A stretch of DNA of 64,000 nucleotides from Chitinophagales bacterium (lineage in GTDB: Bacteria; Bacteroidota; Bacteroidia; Chitinophagales; Chitinophagaceae): assembly GCA_026931905.1 (NCBI GenBank), contig JAIXLB010000008.1, positions 1 through 64,000 of the forward strand, given 5' to 3'. Position numbers and translations under genes: made by a program. Shown here one piece after another: positions 8,833-18,283 of this stretch. Each line of letters begins with the position of its first letter. Within the stretch, counting starts at the first letter, position 1. The notes beneath the pieces are model-generated. The model was not told where the DNA came from and made no database searches. It was given only the letters and a program-made list of their open reading frames with translations.

Positions 8833-9522
8833 ATGGTTTTTCAATTTAAAGTTCAAATAAATGAAGGTTTATTTATTCGTAACCCAGAAGATACTGAGTT
8901 AGGAAGAAAAATTTTGAAACACAGTGTTCAAATGATTCACCAATTGGGTTTTGAAGATTTTACATTTAAGAAATTGGCAGAAGAAATACATTCAACTGAA
9001 GCAGGTGTTTATCGTTATTTTGAAAATAAACATAAATTATTAATCTATTTAACTTCTTGGTATTTTAGTTGGTTAACCTTTCATATAAAGTTCATAACCA
9101 ATAATATAGAAAATAATAAAGATAGACTTAGTAAGGTAATATCCTTATTAGCCAAACCAATTGAAGATGATGAACAAACAAGCTATATTGATGAAAGTTT
9201 ATTACATTCTCTAATAGTAGCTGAAGCGTCAAAATCGTATTTAACAAAACAAGTTGTAGAGAACAATAAGCAACACTTTTTTAAACCCTACCAAGATATA
9301 TGTAATTTAATTGGAGATTTTATTTTAGCGTATAATCCTACATACAAATATCCCAAATCGTTAGCTTCAACAATAATAGAAGTAGCTCATTTTCAAAATT
9401 TCTTTATGCACAATATTTCTTCTTTAACTGATTTTAGCAAAAAGAAACAAGAAAGTCAATTAGTAGAATTTTTAAGTGATTTGGTATTTTCAAGTATAGA
9501 ACAAAGAAAGGATAAAGGTTAA
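8833..9522 (+). CDS. TetR/AcrR family transcriptional regulator
   Basis: 229-residue regulator. The N-terminal helix-turn-helix is readable: GRKILKHSVQMIHQLGFEDFTFKKLAEEIHSTEAGVYRYFENKHKLL (about residues 24-70) has the TetR pattern, including the FTxxKLAEEI...VYRYFENK core. The C-terminal ligand domain is helical and unspecific, so the effector is unknown. It is divergent from the DedA-family gene, with a palindrome in between, which makes DedA and the regulator itself the likeliest targets. Confidence 0.85.
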   Translation: MVFQFKVQINEGLFIRNPEDTELGRKILKHSVQMIHQLGFEDFTFKKLAEEIHSTEAGVYRYFENKHKLLIYLTSWYFSWLTFHIKFITNNIENNKDRLSKVISLLAKPIEDDEQTSYIDESLLHSLIVAEASKSYLTKQVVENNKQHFFKPYQDICNLIGDFILAYNPTYKYPKSLASTIIEVAHFQNFFMHNISSLTDFSKKKQESQLVEFLSDLVFSSIEQRKDKG

Positions 9523-9724
9523 TGTAACTTTATTTAATTTATCTTGTTTTAAATAGTAAATAAATAAACTTATATAATTGATAATAAATAAGATGTAATT
9601 GATTTGATGCTTAAAATACATTACTACTTTATTTTCTCACTAATTATACACACTGCATATTTAGTGTATTATCAAACAACTTAAATCAGTTATGTTCGCA
9701 GGTACTAAAATGGTGTAGTAAAGT

Positions 9725-12700
9725 ATGAAATTAAAATCTTTAGAAATTAAAGGCTTCAAAAGTTTTGCAGATAAAACTATTGTAAGTTTTGATGAAGGAA
9801 TTACAGGAATTGTTGGTCCTAATGGCTGTGGTAAAAGTAATATTATTGATAGCATAAGATGGGTTATTGGCGAACAAAAAATATCTGCATTAAGAAGTGA
9901 AAATTTAGAAGCCTTAGTTTTTAATGGCTCTAAAACAAGAAGTGCAAGTGGCTTAGCTGAAGTAAGCTTAACCTTTGAAAATACAAGAAATTTATTACCT
10001 ACCGAATTTTCTACAGTTACTGTTACAAGACGTTTTTATAAAAATGGTGATAGCGAATACAGGTTAAATGATGTACAGTGCAGGTTAAAAGACATTCATA
10101 ATTTATTTTTAGACACAGGTGTAAGCAACGATAGTTATGCAATTATTGAATTAGGAATGGTAGATGATATTATTAAAGACAAAGACAACAGCAGAAGAAA
10201 AATGTTGGAACAAGCTGCTGGTATTACCATTTATAAAACAAGAAAGAAGGAAGCCAAAAATAAATTAGATGCAACTGAACAAGATTTAGCTCGTATAGAT
10301 GATTTATTATTTGAAATAAATAATCAATTAAAAACCTTAGAAAGCCAAGCTAAAAAAGCCGAAAAATATTACGAAATAAAAAAAGAGTATAGAGAAATTG
10401 CTATAGAATTGGCTAAGGCTTCGTTAGAAGGCTTTAACCTTACTTACAAAGAATTAAACGAACAACAAGATACAGAAACCAATCGTAAAGCACAGTTTGA
10501 TGCTCAAATTGCAACACAAGAAGCAGCATTGGAACAAGAAAAGGTGGGCTTAATTGAAAAAGAAAAAGCTTTACAAAGTATGCAATACGAGTTTAATGAA
10601 TTATTGCAACAATTGCGTACAAAGGAAAACGATAAAAACCTTGCCTCACAAAAATTACATTATTTAAAAGAAAAAGAAACAGGGTTTAAAGATTTTTTAA
10701 GTAAAGCAGAAGGACAATTAAAAACCACAGGCGATAGCATAGAATTTACACAACTTCAACTAAGTGAAGAAGAAAATAAGTTGCAAGAATTAACAACAAG
10801 TGTAGAAGCTAAACGTACTGATGTAGAACTTAAAAGAAGCAGCTTTGATGAAAGAAGAGTAAGTGTAGATACTTTAAGAAATAAATACCAACAAATACAA
10901 CGCAATAGATTTGATGCTGAGAAAAAAGTTGCAGTTGCAGATACTTCTATTCAAAACTTACAAAGAGCAACAACTCAACTTGCAGATGAACAACAACAAC
11001 GTGAAACTCAAACTACACAACTATCTCAAGAGTTATTAGAAAAAGAAAGTTTATTAAACACTAAAAAAACAGATTTACAACAACTACAAGAACAACACGA
11101 AAAAACCAAAGAGCAAATTTTTGAAACTCAATCGCAGTTAGAAGGTTTAAGAAACGATTTAGCTGAAGAAAACAGAAAATTAGATAGCAAAAAAAATGAA
11201 CACGATTTATTGAAGAGTTTAATAGACTCTATGGAAGGTTATCCTGAAAGTGTTAAATTTTTGCACAACCATTCTATATGGAATTACAAAGTTCCTTTAT
11301 TGTCAGATATTATTTATGTAAAAGAAACTTATAGAGTAGCAGTAGAAAATGTTTTAGAGCCTTACTTAAATTATTATGTAGTAAATAATTTGCAAGAAGG
11401 ATTAAAAGCCATTCAATTATTAGATGAAAATAAAAAAGGAAAAGCCAATTTCTTTTTATTAAATGAAATGCAGGATAATGATAAAATTTATCCTCAACCC
11501 AATCATACCATTAAAGCCTTAGATGTAATTGAAGTTGATGAGCAATACAGCAAATTAGCACATCATTTGTTAGCCAATGTTTTTATTGCTGAAAATGATG
11601 AAGTAATTAATAACACAACAGCGGGTGTAATTGTTTTAGAAAAATCAGGAAAATATGTAAGAGGAAAATATACACTTACAGGAGGAAGCATTGGTTTATT
11701 TGAAGGGAATAAAATTGGACGAGCCAAAAAATTAGAAAAACTACAAGATGAAATTATTTTGCAACAAGCAGTTGTAAATGCTTTAAAAGCAGAAATTCAA
11801 TTACGCCACAATGCTGTTATTGGTTTTAATGAACAGTTGAAAGAAAGCACCATAAAACAAACAGAACAAGAAATTAATCAGCTTACTAATCAGGTTTTTG
11901 CCATTAAAAATAAATTAGAAAATTTACAAGCTGCACAACAAAATGCTCAGCAAAAAATTGCAGATATTGAAAAAAGATTAAATGAAGAAAACGAAGCAAT
12001 AGCAACCACAAGAGAAGAATTTAAAACTTTATCGCAAAGTTTAGAAACAATAAGTGAAGAGTTGAAAATTGTAGAACAAGACTATCAAACTGCTGAACAA
12101 TTATACAACAATGCCAATGCAGCATTCAATGAAAGCAATATTAATTTTACCAAACAACAAAGCAAAATTGCTACTGTTAAACAAGAATTATCTTTTAAAC
12201 AAAATCAATTAAACGATTTACATCATCAAATACAAACCAATACTAATCAACTTGTAGAAACCACAGAAGCAATTATAGAAAGCGAAGCAGCATTGGTTAA
12301 AATCGAAGAAGCATTATTGCAATTAATGCACACCAAAGAAACAGAAGCTAAAAAATTAAATGAAGCAGATCAGGCTTATCATAATTTACGCAACGCTTTA
12401 CAAGAAAAAGAAAGCGAATTAAGACATAAAATAAAAGAGAAAGAAAATGTTGAATACTTATTAAGTGCCATAAAAGACAAACTGAACGATTTGAAATTAA
12501 ATTTAGCAGGCATGAAAGAACGTATGCACGTTGAATTTAAAGTATCGCTTGATGAAATTTTAGAAGAAGATAGAATTACAGCCACAACTTTAGAAGAACT
12601 ACAAGCCACAAGCGATAAACTTAAAAAGCGTTTAGAAAATATGGGCGAAGTAAACCCTACTGCTGTTGAAGCTTTTACAGAAATGAAAAAACGTTACGAA

Positions 12701-13246
12701 TTTATTTTAGAACAAAAGAATGATTTAGTACAAGCAAAAGAAAGTTTATTGCAAACTATTCAAGAAGTAGAAGCAACAGCCAATCAACAATTTTTAGAAA
12801 CTTTTAATCAAGTAAGAGATAACTTTCAAAAAGTATTTAAGGCATTATTTACTGATGAAGACACTGCAGATATGGTTTTAGTAAATCCAGATAATTTAGC
12901 TGAAACCGGTGTAGATATTATAGCAAAACCAAAAGGTAAACGCCCATCTTCCATAACACAATTAAGTGGTGGTGAAAAAACTTTAACTGCAACTGCATTA
13001 TTGTTTGCCATTTATTTAATAAAGCCTGCACCATTCTGTATTTTAGATGAAGTTGATGCTCCATTAGATGATGCCAATGTTGGAAAATTCACCCAAATGA
13101 TTAAGAAATTTAGCGATAATTCTCAATTTATTATTGTTACACACAACAAACAAACCATGAGTGCTGTAGATGTAATTTATGGTGTAACTATGCAAGAGCC
13201 TGGTGTAAGTAAATTAGTTCCTGTAGATTTTAGAAGTTTAAATTAA
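9725..13246 (+). CDS. smc: Chromosome segregation protein SMC
   Basis: Full-length SMC ATPase, 1173 residues, the usual size. It loads on DNA with ScpA/ScpB and extrudes loops to separate sister chromosomes. Walker A (GPNGCGKSN) is at about residues 32-40 of the N-terminal head. Long coiled coils (about 170-500 and 680-1000), rich in Glu, Gln and Lys, flank a hinge near 510-660. The C-terminal head carries the signature LSGGEKTLTATALLFAIYL and Walker B FCILDEVDAPLDD. The frame is intact throughout. Its last four bases (TTAA) are shared with the convergent glycosyltransferase gene. Confidence 0.97.
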   Translation: MKLKSLEIKGFKSFADKTIVSFDEGITGIVGPNGCGKSNIIDSIRWVIGEQKISALRSENLEALVFNGSKTRSASGLAEVSLTFENTRNLLPTEFSTVTVTRRFYKNGDSEYRLNDVQCRLKDIHNLFLDTGVSNDSYAIIELGMVDDIIKDKDNSRRKMLEQAAGITIYKTRKKEAKNKLDATEQDLARIDDLLFEINNQLKTLESQAKKAEKYYEIKKEYREIAIELAKASLEGFNLTYKELNEQQDTETNRKAQFDAQIATQEAALEQEKVGLIEKEKALQSMQYEFNELLQQLRTKENDKNLASQKLHYLKEKETGFKDFLSKAEGQLKTTGDSIEFTQLQLSEEENKLQELTTSVEAKRTDVELKRSSFDERRVSVDTLRNKYQQIQRNRFDAEKKVAVADTSIQNLQRATTQLADEQQQRETQTTQLSQELLEKESLLNTKKTDLQQLQEQHEKTKEQIFETQSQLEGLRNDLAEENRKLDSKKNEHDLLKSLIDSMEGYPESVKFLHNHSIWNYKVPLLSDIIYVKETYRVAVENVLEPYLNYYVVNNLQEGLKAIQLLDENKKGKANFFLLNEMQDNDKIYPQPNHTIKALDVIEVDEQYSKLAHHLLANVFIAENDEVINNTTAGVIVLEKSGKYVRGKYTLTGGSIGLFEGNKIGRAKKLEKLQDEIILQQAVVNALKAEIQLRHNAVIGFNEQLKESTIKQTEQEINQLTNQVFAIKNKLENLQAAQQNAQQKIADIEKRLNEENEAIATTREEFKTLSQSLETISEELKIVEQDYQTAEQLYNNANAAFNESNINFTKQQSKIATVKQELSFKQNQLNDLHHQIQTNTNQLVETTEAIIESEAALVKIEEALLQLMHTKETEAKKLNEADQAYHNLRNALQEKESELRHKIKEKENVEYLLSAIKDKLNDLKLNLAGMKERMHVEFKVSLDEILEEDRITATTLEELQATSDKLKKRLENMGEVNPTAVEAFTEMKKRYEFILEQKNDLVQAKESLLQTIQEVEATANQQFLETFNQVRDNFQKVFKALFTDEDTADMVLVNPDNLAETGVDIIAKPKGKRPSSITQLSGGEKTLTATALLFAIYLIKPAPFCILDEVDAPLDDANVGKFTQMIKKFSDNSQFIIVTHNKQTMSAVDVIYGVTMQEPGVSKLVPVDFRSLN

Positions 13247-14160
13247 TACCACAATCTTGCTTTTGTTGCTTGCAAATATCTTAGAGCATCATTATTCAAT
13301 GGTGCTCTTTTTTCTTTAAATGGTATTTGTAATACTGCTTTCCAGCCTTGAAAAAATATTTTTAAATTAAAATTAGTTTCTTTTAAAAATTGAAAACTCC
13401 ACAGTATAGCAGTGGTAAAAAAATAACCTATTGGTAAGTATCTGTAAGCAACTTTAGCTTTATTTACCCACATCATTTTTAATTTTTCATGTTTAGGTTT
13501 ACGACCTTGTGGGCTTTCTTTATGCAACATTATAATTGATGAATCGTACTTTATACAATATCCTTTATTGATAACTCTATAACTCAAATCATATTCTTCC
13601 ATACCATAAAAAAACTCTTCAGGTAATTGACCAACTTCATCCAAAACTTTTCTTTTTATGGCATGAGCACCACCAGCAAAATAGTAAGTATAAAAATTGG
13701 GTAACGATTTGTAATATTCAAAATTTTTATGAGGCAAAGCATTTACCTGCATTTCAAGATTTTCGTAGTATAATACTTTGAATGATACAATAGCAACCTC
13801 TCTATTGTTGAAACCCTTATCTTCAAAGGATTGTATAACTTTTTCTAAAGCATCGTTATTTTGTAAAATAGCATCATCGTCTAAAAAAATACAAATACTT
13901 CCTTGTGCATATTGTAAAGCAAAATTTCTACCTTTTGTTACTCCTAAATTACTCGGAGCATCATAATATTTAAAAGGAAGTTGTGTGTTATTATTGATAT
14001 ATTCTTTTACTTCAGTATAGTTTTCTGTAGAAGCATTGTTTACAACAATTATATCCTCTAAAAGTTCATTGGCTTTATGTAAAGAATGTATGTTTTGCAA
14101 TAATTCTAAAGTATCTGCACAACGATTGTAAGTAATAATTATAAAACTTAATGGCTTCAT
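13243..14160 (-). CDS. Family 2 glycosyltransferase
   Basis: GT-A fold glycosyltransferase of 305 residues. The N-terminus reads FIIITYNRCADTLELLQNI, followed by IIVVNNAST, NLGVTKGRNFALQYA and the DxD-type metal site CIFLDDDA near residues 91-98, then GGAHAIKRKVLDEVG and the acceptor-side FYGMEEYDLSYRVINKGY. The closest named group is the GT2 rhamnosyl/glucosyl-transferase-like type; the sugar is unknown. I chose the ATG at 14160 over the TTG one codon earlier. It probably acts on surface glycan or lipopolysaccharide. Confidence 0.9.
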   Translation of the reverse strand: MKPLSFIIITYNRCADTLELLQNIHSLHKANELLEDIIVVNNASTENYTEVKEYINNNTQLPFKYYDAPSNLGVTKGRNFALQYAQGSICIFLDDDAILQNNDALEKVIQSFEDKGFNNREVAIVSFKVLYYENLEMQVNALPHKNFEYYKSLPNFYTYYFAGGAHAIKRKVLDEVGQLPEEFFYGMEEYDLSYRVINKGYCIKYDSSIIMLHKESPQGRKPKHEKLKMMWVNKAKVAYRYLPIGYFFTTAILWSFQFLKETNFNLKIFFQGWKAVLQIPFKEKRAPLNNDALRYLQATKARLWY

Positions 14161-14224
14161 CAAACAAATATAAAACTATACAGCTCTAAAAATATTTTTA
14201 TAATGTATCGCCTGTTTCATAAAC

Positions 14225-14258
14225 AAAAAAGCCTGCTAAAATTCATTAGCAAGCTTTT
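14225..14258 (-). terminator. Rho-independent terminator of Omp28-like gene
   Basis: On the minus strand a 9-bp stem (GCTTGCTAA pairing with TTAGCAGGC through one G-U pair), with a 6-base loop, is followed by a run of six T. It begins 22 bases past the stop codon of the lipoprotein gene. Confidence 0.75.
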
Positions 14259-14279
14259 CAATTTCATCTTAAATAATTT

Positions 14280-15383
14280 TTAAAACAAATCGTAATCTTT
14301 AACAGAATTTGCTGGTGCTACTTGAGCATTTAAAACGCCGTTATTATTTACAACAAATGCTACTATTCTTAACTTAGATGAGTTGTAACCAGTAATATCT
14401 ACAGATTTGGTTACAGTATATTCTTGATTTTTAACTTGGCTTGCAGTAGGAATATTTTCTCCTAAAATTCCTGTTGGCGATTTGCGATACACACCATTGT
14501 GTTCAAAATCAGGAATTGGATTACCTCTGTTAATATATGGGTTATTAGGATAACTATTATTATTTGCATAATAATTTGATTGAGATTTAATTAATCCATC
14601 TTCTAAAACCATAATAACAATTTTTAAATTCTCACTTATGTTTTCATCAAAACCCACCTTAGTTGTAATACTTAATGTGTTACCAGCAATAGAAGAGTTA
14701 ATGCCTATACCTAATAATGCACGTTGTTTTAAAAATGGAGATAAATATACGCTGTCTGCAACACTATTGATATTTCCATTTTCATTAAACTCACTATTTC
14801 TGTTAATAAAAACAGTGGGAAATCCGCTTACGCCAAATTTGCTTCTTAGTTGAGCTTCATCAGGACTTACAGCATAAGCATCACCATTATGAACACCTAT
14901 TGGAATAATTCTATTATTTACCTGTGTATAACGCTCAAATTTATAAGTCATTCTTGGGCACCAGCCACACCAAGTTCCTGTAAAATCTTCTGCAATTATT
15001 TTAGTTGCATATTTAGGAGGTGCTGGAGCTGTTACAACTGATAAATTTTCTTGGTTACTTACAATAGAGCCAACTTTAGCAACTACAGTATGGGTACCAA
15101 TTTCGTTTGGGCTAAAAGTTTTTGTAAAACCTGTAATAGCATTTCCATCTACATAAATAGTGGTTTGAGTAGTTACATTAACACCATTTTGGTCTTGAAC
15201 TGAAAAGCCTACTACATCTGTACCATTGGCATAAATAGAAGATGTTTTACTTGCAGATAAATTTAATGCAGTAATTGTTGTAGTGTTTCCTCCACCGCCA
15301 TTATCATTTTTTTTAGAGCAAGAACTAAAGAGAATTACAGAGCTAAATAAAGCAACTGCATAAAATAAAAGGTTTTTTTGCAT
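14280..15383 (-). CDS. Omp28-related lipoprotein with thioredoxin-like CGWC motif
   Basis: 367-residue exported lipoprotein (lipobox LFSSC, Cys about 22). A beta-sandwich-like segment occupies roughly residues 35-120. An Omp28-type thioredoxin-fold domain follows, with EDFTGTWCGWCPRM near 132-145 and the cis-Pro region VSGFPTVFINR near 190-200. The CGWC active-site pair suggests thiol-disulfide exchange in the periplasm or at the surface, but family function is not established. It is divergent from a TlpA-type thioredoxin (67 bases apart), which strengthens a redox role. Confidence 0.8.
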   Translation of the reverse strand: MQKNLLFYAVALFSSVILFSSCSKKNDNGGGGNTTTITALNLSASKTSSIYANGTDVVGFSVQDQNGVNVTTQTTIYVDGNAITGFTKTFSPNEIGTHTVVAKVGSIVSNQENLSVVTAPAPPKYATKIIAEDFTGTWCGWCPRMTYKFERYTQVNNRIIPIGVHNGDAYAVSPDEAQLRSKFGVSGFPTVFINRNSEFNENGNINSVADSVYLSPFLKQRALLGIGINSSIAGNTLSITTKVGFDENISENLKIVIMVLEDGLIKSQSNYYANNNSYPNNPYINRGNPIPDFEHNGVYRKSPTGILGENIPTASQVKNQEYTVTKSVDITGYNSSKLRIVAFVVNNNGVLNAQVAPANSVKDYDLF

Positions 15384-15450
15384 TGATTAACTATTTGGAT
15401 TTAATATTGCGTACAAAATAAATGAGATTTCTTTCATAATTTTTTTTAAA

Positions 15451-15933
15451 ATGAAACTTTTTTTTCTGTTTTTTACTTTTTTTATTGCATCAGCAAGTTT
15501 TTCACAGGAAAGTTTAACCCAATTAAAATTAAAAGATGCAAAAGGAAATGTTGTACAAATAGGGGAGGTTATCCAATCTCAAAAACCAGTAATTATTTCT
15601 TTTTGGGCTACTTGGTGTGCCCCTTGTATTCAAGAGTTAGAAGCTATTCATGAAGTATATGAAGATTGGCAAAAAGAAACCAAAGTTACTTTATATGCAG
15701 TTTGTATAGATGATGCTCGTTCTCAATTTAAAGCAATGTCTATTTATAAAAGCAAAGGCTGGAAATATGAAGTATTATACGATGCCAATCAAGATTTAAA
15801 ACGAGCATTAAATGTAGCTAATGTACCCAACCTTGTGGTATATTTTAATGGTAAAGAAATTTATAAACACAGTGGCTACTCACCAGGTAGTGAAGATGTG
15901 TTATATAAAAAAATAAAAGAAGCTATCAAATAA
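15451..15933 (+). CDS. TlpA-family thiol-disulfide oxidoreductase
   Basis: 160-residue exported thioredoxin-fold protein. A signal peptide (residues 1-18, cleavage after ASFS) is followed by the active site FWATWCAPCIQELEAI (WCAPC near 53-57) and the cis-Pro loop NVANVPNLVVYFNGKE. It should reduce or shuffle disulfides in the periplasm, as TlpA/ResA proteins do, for example for cytochrome c maturation or outer-membrane protein folding. The DUF6029 barrel gene starts 23 bases downstream and is probably cotranscribed. Confidence 0.9.
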   Translation: MKLFFLFFTFFIASASFSQESLTQLKLKDAKGNVVQIGEVIQSQKPVIISFWATWCAPCIQELEAIHEVYEDWQKETKVTLYAVCIDDARSQFKAMSIYKSKGWKYEVLYDANQDLKRALNVANVPNLVVYFNGKEIYKHSGYSPGSEDVLYKKIKEAIK

Positions 15934-15956
15934 CCATCAACCCCTTATTATAAAAA

Positions 15957-17639
15957 ATGAACAAATTTTCATTGCTTTTTGCAAGCCTTTTGCTAATGCT
16001 GTGTACTATTAATGCACAATCAGAAAAAAACAAAAAAGACAAAGGAAAACTTTCAGGTTCTATAGAATCAAACTCTCAATATTACAATGAAAAAGATGAT
16101 GACATTGGTTTTATAGCACCATACAACCGTTTTCGTTCTAATAATTATATCAAATTAGATTATACTATTAAGGGTGTTTCTGTAGGTGTGCAATACGAAG
16201 CTTATGAGCCAGATGTAATATTAGGTTATCCAGAAAATTTGAAAGGTAATGGAATAACTAATTATTATGCAGCCTATAATTCTAAAAAAATAAGTGCCAC
16301 TATTGGGCATTTTTATGAGCAATTTGGAAGTGGTTTATTACTACGTTCTTGGGAAGATAGACAGCTTGGAATTAACAATGCAATTTTTGGTACACGATTG
16401 ATTTTTTCACCAAACGATGCTATGACTTTTAAAGCTATTTATGGCAAAAAGAGAGATGCTTATTCTTTTGGCGAAGGTTTAATTTGGGGAGCTGATGCAG
16501 ACTTAAACCTGAGTAAATTATTAAAACAAGATGAACAAAAGAAAGGAACAATAACCACAGGTTTTAGTTATGTAGGTAAACACGAAGATTATGATGGTGT
16601 AGTTGCCAATTTACCCCAAACGGTTCATTTGTTTTCAGTAAAAACAGGTTATCAAAAAAGCAATTTTATATTAAATGCAGAATATGCTTTTCGTACCAAC
16701 GATTGTGCTATTAATGATTTAGGAAAAGTAATCAATACCAATAAATTTTTTAATGGAAATGTTTTACAATTAGGAGCTACAATTACTGGCAATAATTCAG
16801 CATGGAATTTTACTTTAAGGCAAGCGAAAAATTTTGGCATGTACACCGATAGAAGTGCCAAATTAAATCAGTTGTTATTAAACTATGTACCTGCCTTAAC
16901 CAAACAACAGCATTATTCTCTTGCAAATATTTATGTATATAATCCTCAAGTTCGTTTTTCTTTTTTACCAGGCAATTTATTAAACTCTACAGGAGAAATA
17001 GGAGGGCAGTTTGAATGGTTAAAAACATTTCCTAAAAACTCTAAACTGGGCGGAAAATATGGTATGCAATTAAACGTGCATTTTTCTTATTACGCAGCAC
17101 TTGCATTTGATGGAACAGATGTAAATACTGCGAAAATGTACAGCTTTAAACCTGCTAACACCAACTTCAGAGATTTTAATATAGAAGTAAAAAAGAGCTG
17201 GAATAAAAATTTTAAAACATATTTTACTTACATAAACTCTTTATATAATCAAAAGCAAGTAGAAGGTTTTGGCAGCGACAATGTTCAAAGTAATATTTTA
17301 ATTGCCGAAGGAATTGTAAAATTGAAAAAAGGACATTCCATAAAAGCAGATATACAACATCTTTGGGTAGAAAATGATTACAGAGGAAATTGGGCTGCTG
17401 CAACTATAGAATATGCTATTGCACCTATGTTCAATTTTTTTGTAACAGATATGTACAACTATGGCAATGATATTAAGAAAGCACATTACTACAATGTTGG
17501 AGCGTCTATAACAAAAGGCACTACAAGATTAATGATATCTTATGGCAGACAAAGAGAAGGATTGCTTTGTGTAGGAGGTGTGTGTAGGCTTGTACCAGCT
17601 TCTTCAGGTTTATCTATGTCGCTTAATTATAGCTTTTAG
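15957..17639 (+). CDS. DUF6029 outer-membrane beta-barrel protein
   Basis: 560-residue protein with a signal peptide (cleavage after INAQ, near residue 21) and alternating beta strands throughout, ending in LSMSLNYSF with a C-terminal Phe as usual for outer-membrane barrels. The ending LLCVGGVCRLVPASSG, with two cysteines five residues apart, matches what I remember of the DUF6029 family. Early segments such as IGHFYEQFGSGLLLRSWEDRQLGI are also typical. Function unknown. It lies directly behind the TlpA-type gene, so the cysteine pair may be a substrate of that protein (inference). Confidence 0.75.
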   Translation: MNKFSLLFASLLLMLCTINAQSEKNKKDKGKLSGSIESNSQYYNEKDDDIGFIAPYNRFRSNNYIKLDYTIKGVSVGVQYEAYEPDVILGYPENLKGNGITNYYAAYNSKKISATIGHFYEQFGSGLLLRSWEDRQLGINNAIFGTRLIFSPNDAMTFKAIYGKKRDAYSFGEGLIWGADADLNLSKLLKQDEQKKGTITTGFSYVGKHEDYDGVVANLPQTVHLFSVKTGYQKSNFILNAEYAFRTNDCAINDLGKVINTNKFFNGNVLQLGATITGNNSAWNFTLRQAKNFGMYTDRSAKLNQLLLNYVPALTKQQHYSLANIYVYNPQVRFSFLPGNLLNSTGEIGGQFEWLKTFPKNSKLGGKYGMQLNVHFSYYAALAFDGTDVNTAKMYSFKPANTNFRDFNIEVKKSWNKNFKTYFTYINSLYNQKQVEGFGSDNVQSNILIAEGIVKLKKGHSIKADIQHLWVENDYRGNWAAATIEYAIAPMFNFFVTDMYNYGNDIKKAHYYNVGASITKGTTRLMISYGRQREGLLCVGGVCRLVPASSGLSMSLNYSF

Positions 17640-17660
17640 TGCTTGAAAAAATTTTAAAAA

Positions 17661-17689
17661 ATTAAAGCCACCTGAAAGGTGGCTTTAAT
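17661..17689. terminator. Bidirectional terminator hairpin
   Basis: Perfect 13-bp stem (ATTAAAGCCACCT with AGGTGGCTTTAAT) and a GAA loop between two convergent genes. On the minus strand it is followed by TTTTTTAAAATTTTTT, so it clearly serves ndk. It may also stop plus-strand transcription from the DUF6029 gene. Confidence 0.8.
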
Positions 17690-17714
17690 GCAAAAAGGTT
17701 AAAAGCAAAATACA

Positions 17715-18131
17715 TTAAAATCTTTCTAAGTTAGAGAAAAAGAAATTGCCTTCAATCATAGCATTTTCATCGCTATCACTACCATGTACAGCATTTTCAC
17801 CAACAGAAGCAGCATATTTTTTTCTAATAGTTCCTTCATCTGCATTAGCAGGATTTGTAGCTCCAATTAAAGTTCTAAAATCAGCAACTGCATTGTCTTT
17901 TTCTAAAATAGCAGCTACTATTGGTCCACTACTCATAAATTCTACCAACTCACCATAAAAAGGTCTTTCTTTATGTATGGCATAAAATTCACCAGCTTGT
18001 TCTGCTGTTAGTTTTGTCCATTTCATTGCTTTAATACTAAAGCCAGCTTTTAAAATCATGTCTAAAATAGCACCTGTATAACTTTTAGAAGTTGCATCAG
18101 GTTTAATCATTGTAAAGGTTCTGTTATTCAT
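17715..18131 (-). CDS. ndk: Nucleoside-diphosphate kinase
   Basis: 138 residues, the standard length. It transfers the gamma phosphate of ATP to NDPs through a phospho-histidine. The start [10 protein letters not shown] is the family opening, and the active-site signature NAVHGSDS has the catalytic His at residue 116. Ligand residues of the Kpn loop region ([16 protein letters not shown]) are intact. A consensus promoter lies just upstream and a strong terminator just downstream, so it is probably a single-gene unit. Confidence 0.97.
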   Translation of the reverse strand: MNNRTFTMIKPDATSKSYTGAILDMILKAGFSIKAMKWTKLTAEQAGEFYAIHKERPFYGELVEFMSSGPIVAAILEKDNAVADFRTLIGATNPANADEGTIRKKYAASVGENAVHGSDSDENAMIEGNFFFSNLERF

Positions 18132-18152
18132 ATTTTAATTTTCAGATTGCGG

Positions 18153-18181
18153 CAAAAGTAGGGCTATATTTATCACTTCAA
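18153..18181 (-). promoter_or_regulatory. Promoter of ndk
   Basis: On the minus strand TTG (18179-18181), 18 bases, then TACTTTTG (18153-18160). This fits the Bacteroidota consensus TTG-N18-21-TAnnTTTG. The -7 box ends 21 bases before the start codon. Confidence 0.6.
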
Positions 18182-18283
18182 AATATATGTTGAAATGTTT
18201 AAGAATTTTTTAAAAAGAAATTAACTTCATGCTTAATCTTTTCAAATAAAAGAAATGAGCATTAATCGTTTAAAGTAAAAATT

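Noticed and set aside
14850-15041. Small opposite-strand open frames within genes such as this one, 30222-30428 and 53517-53762
   Set aside because: They lie wholly inside well-supported genes, have unlike composition (Cys/Phe/Tyr-rich or Ser-rich) and no family match.
18229-18263. Imperfect hairpin before the ThDP enzyme gene as riboswitch (TPP)
   Set aside because: No THI-box core (CTGAGA, ACCTGA) is present, and the stem has mismatches expected by chance in AT-rich DNA.
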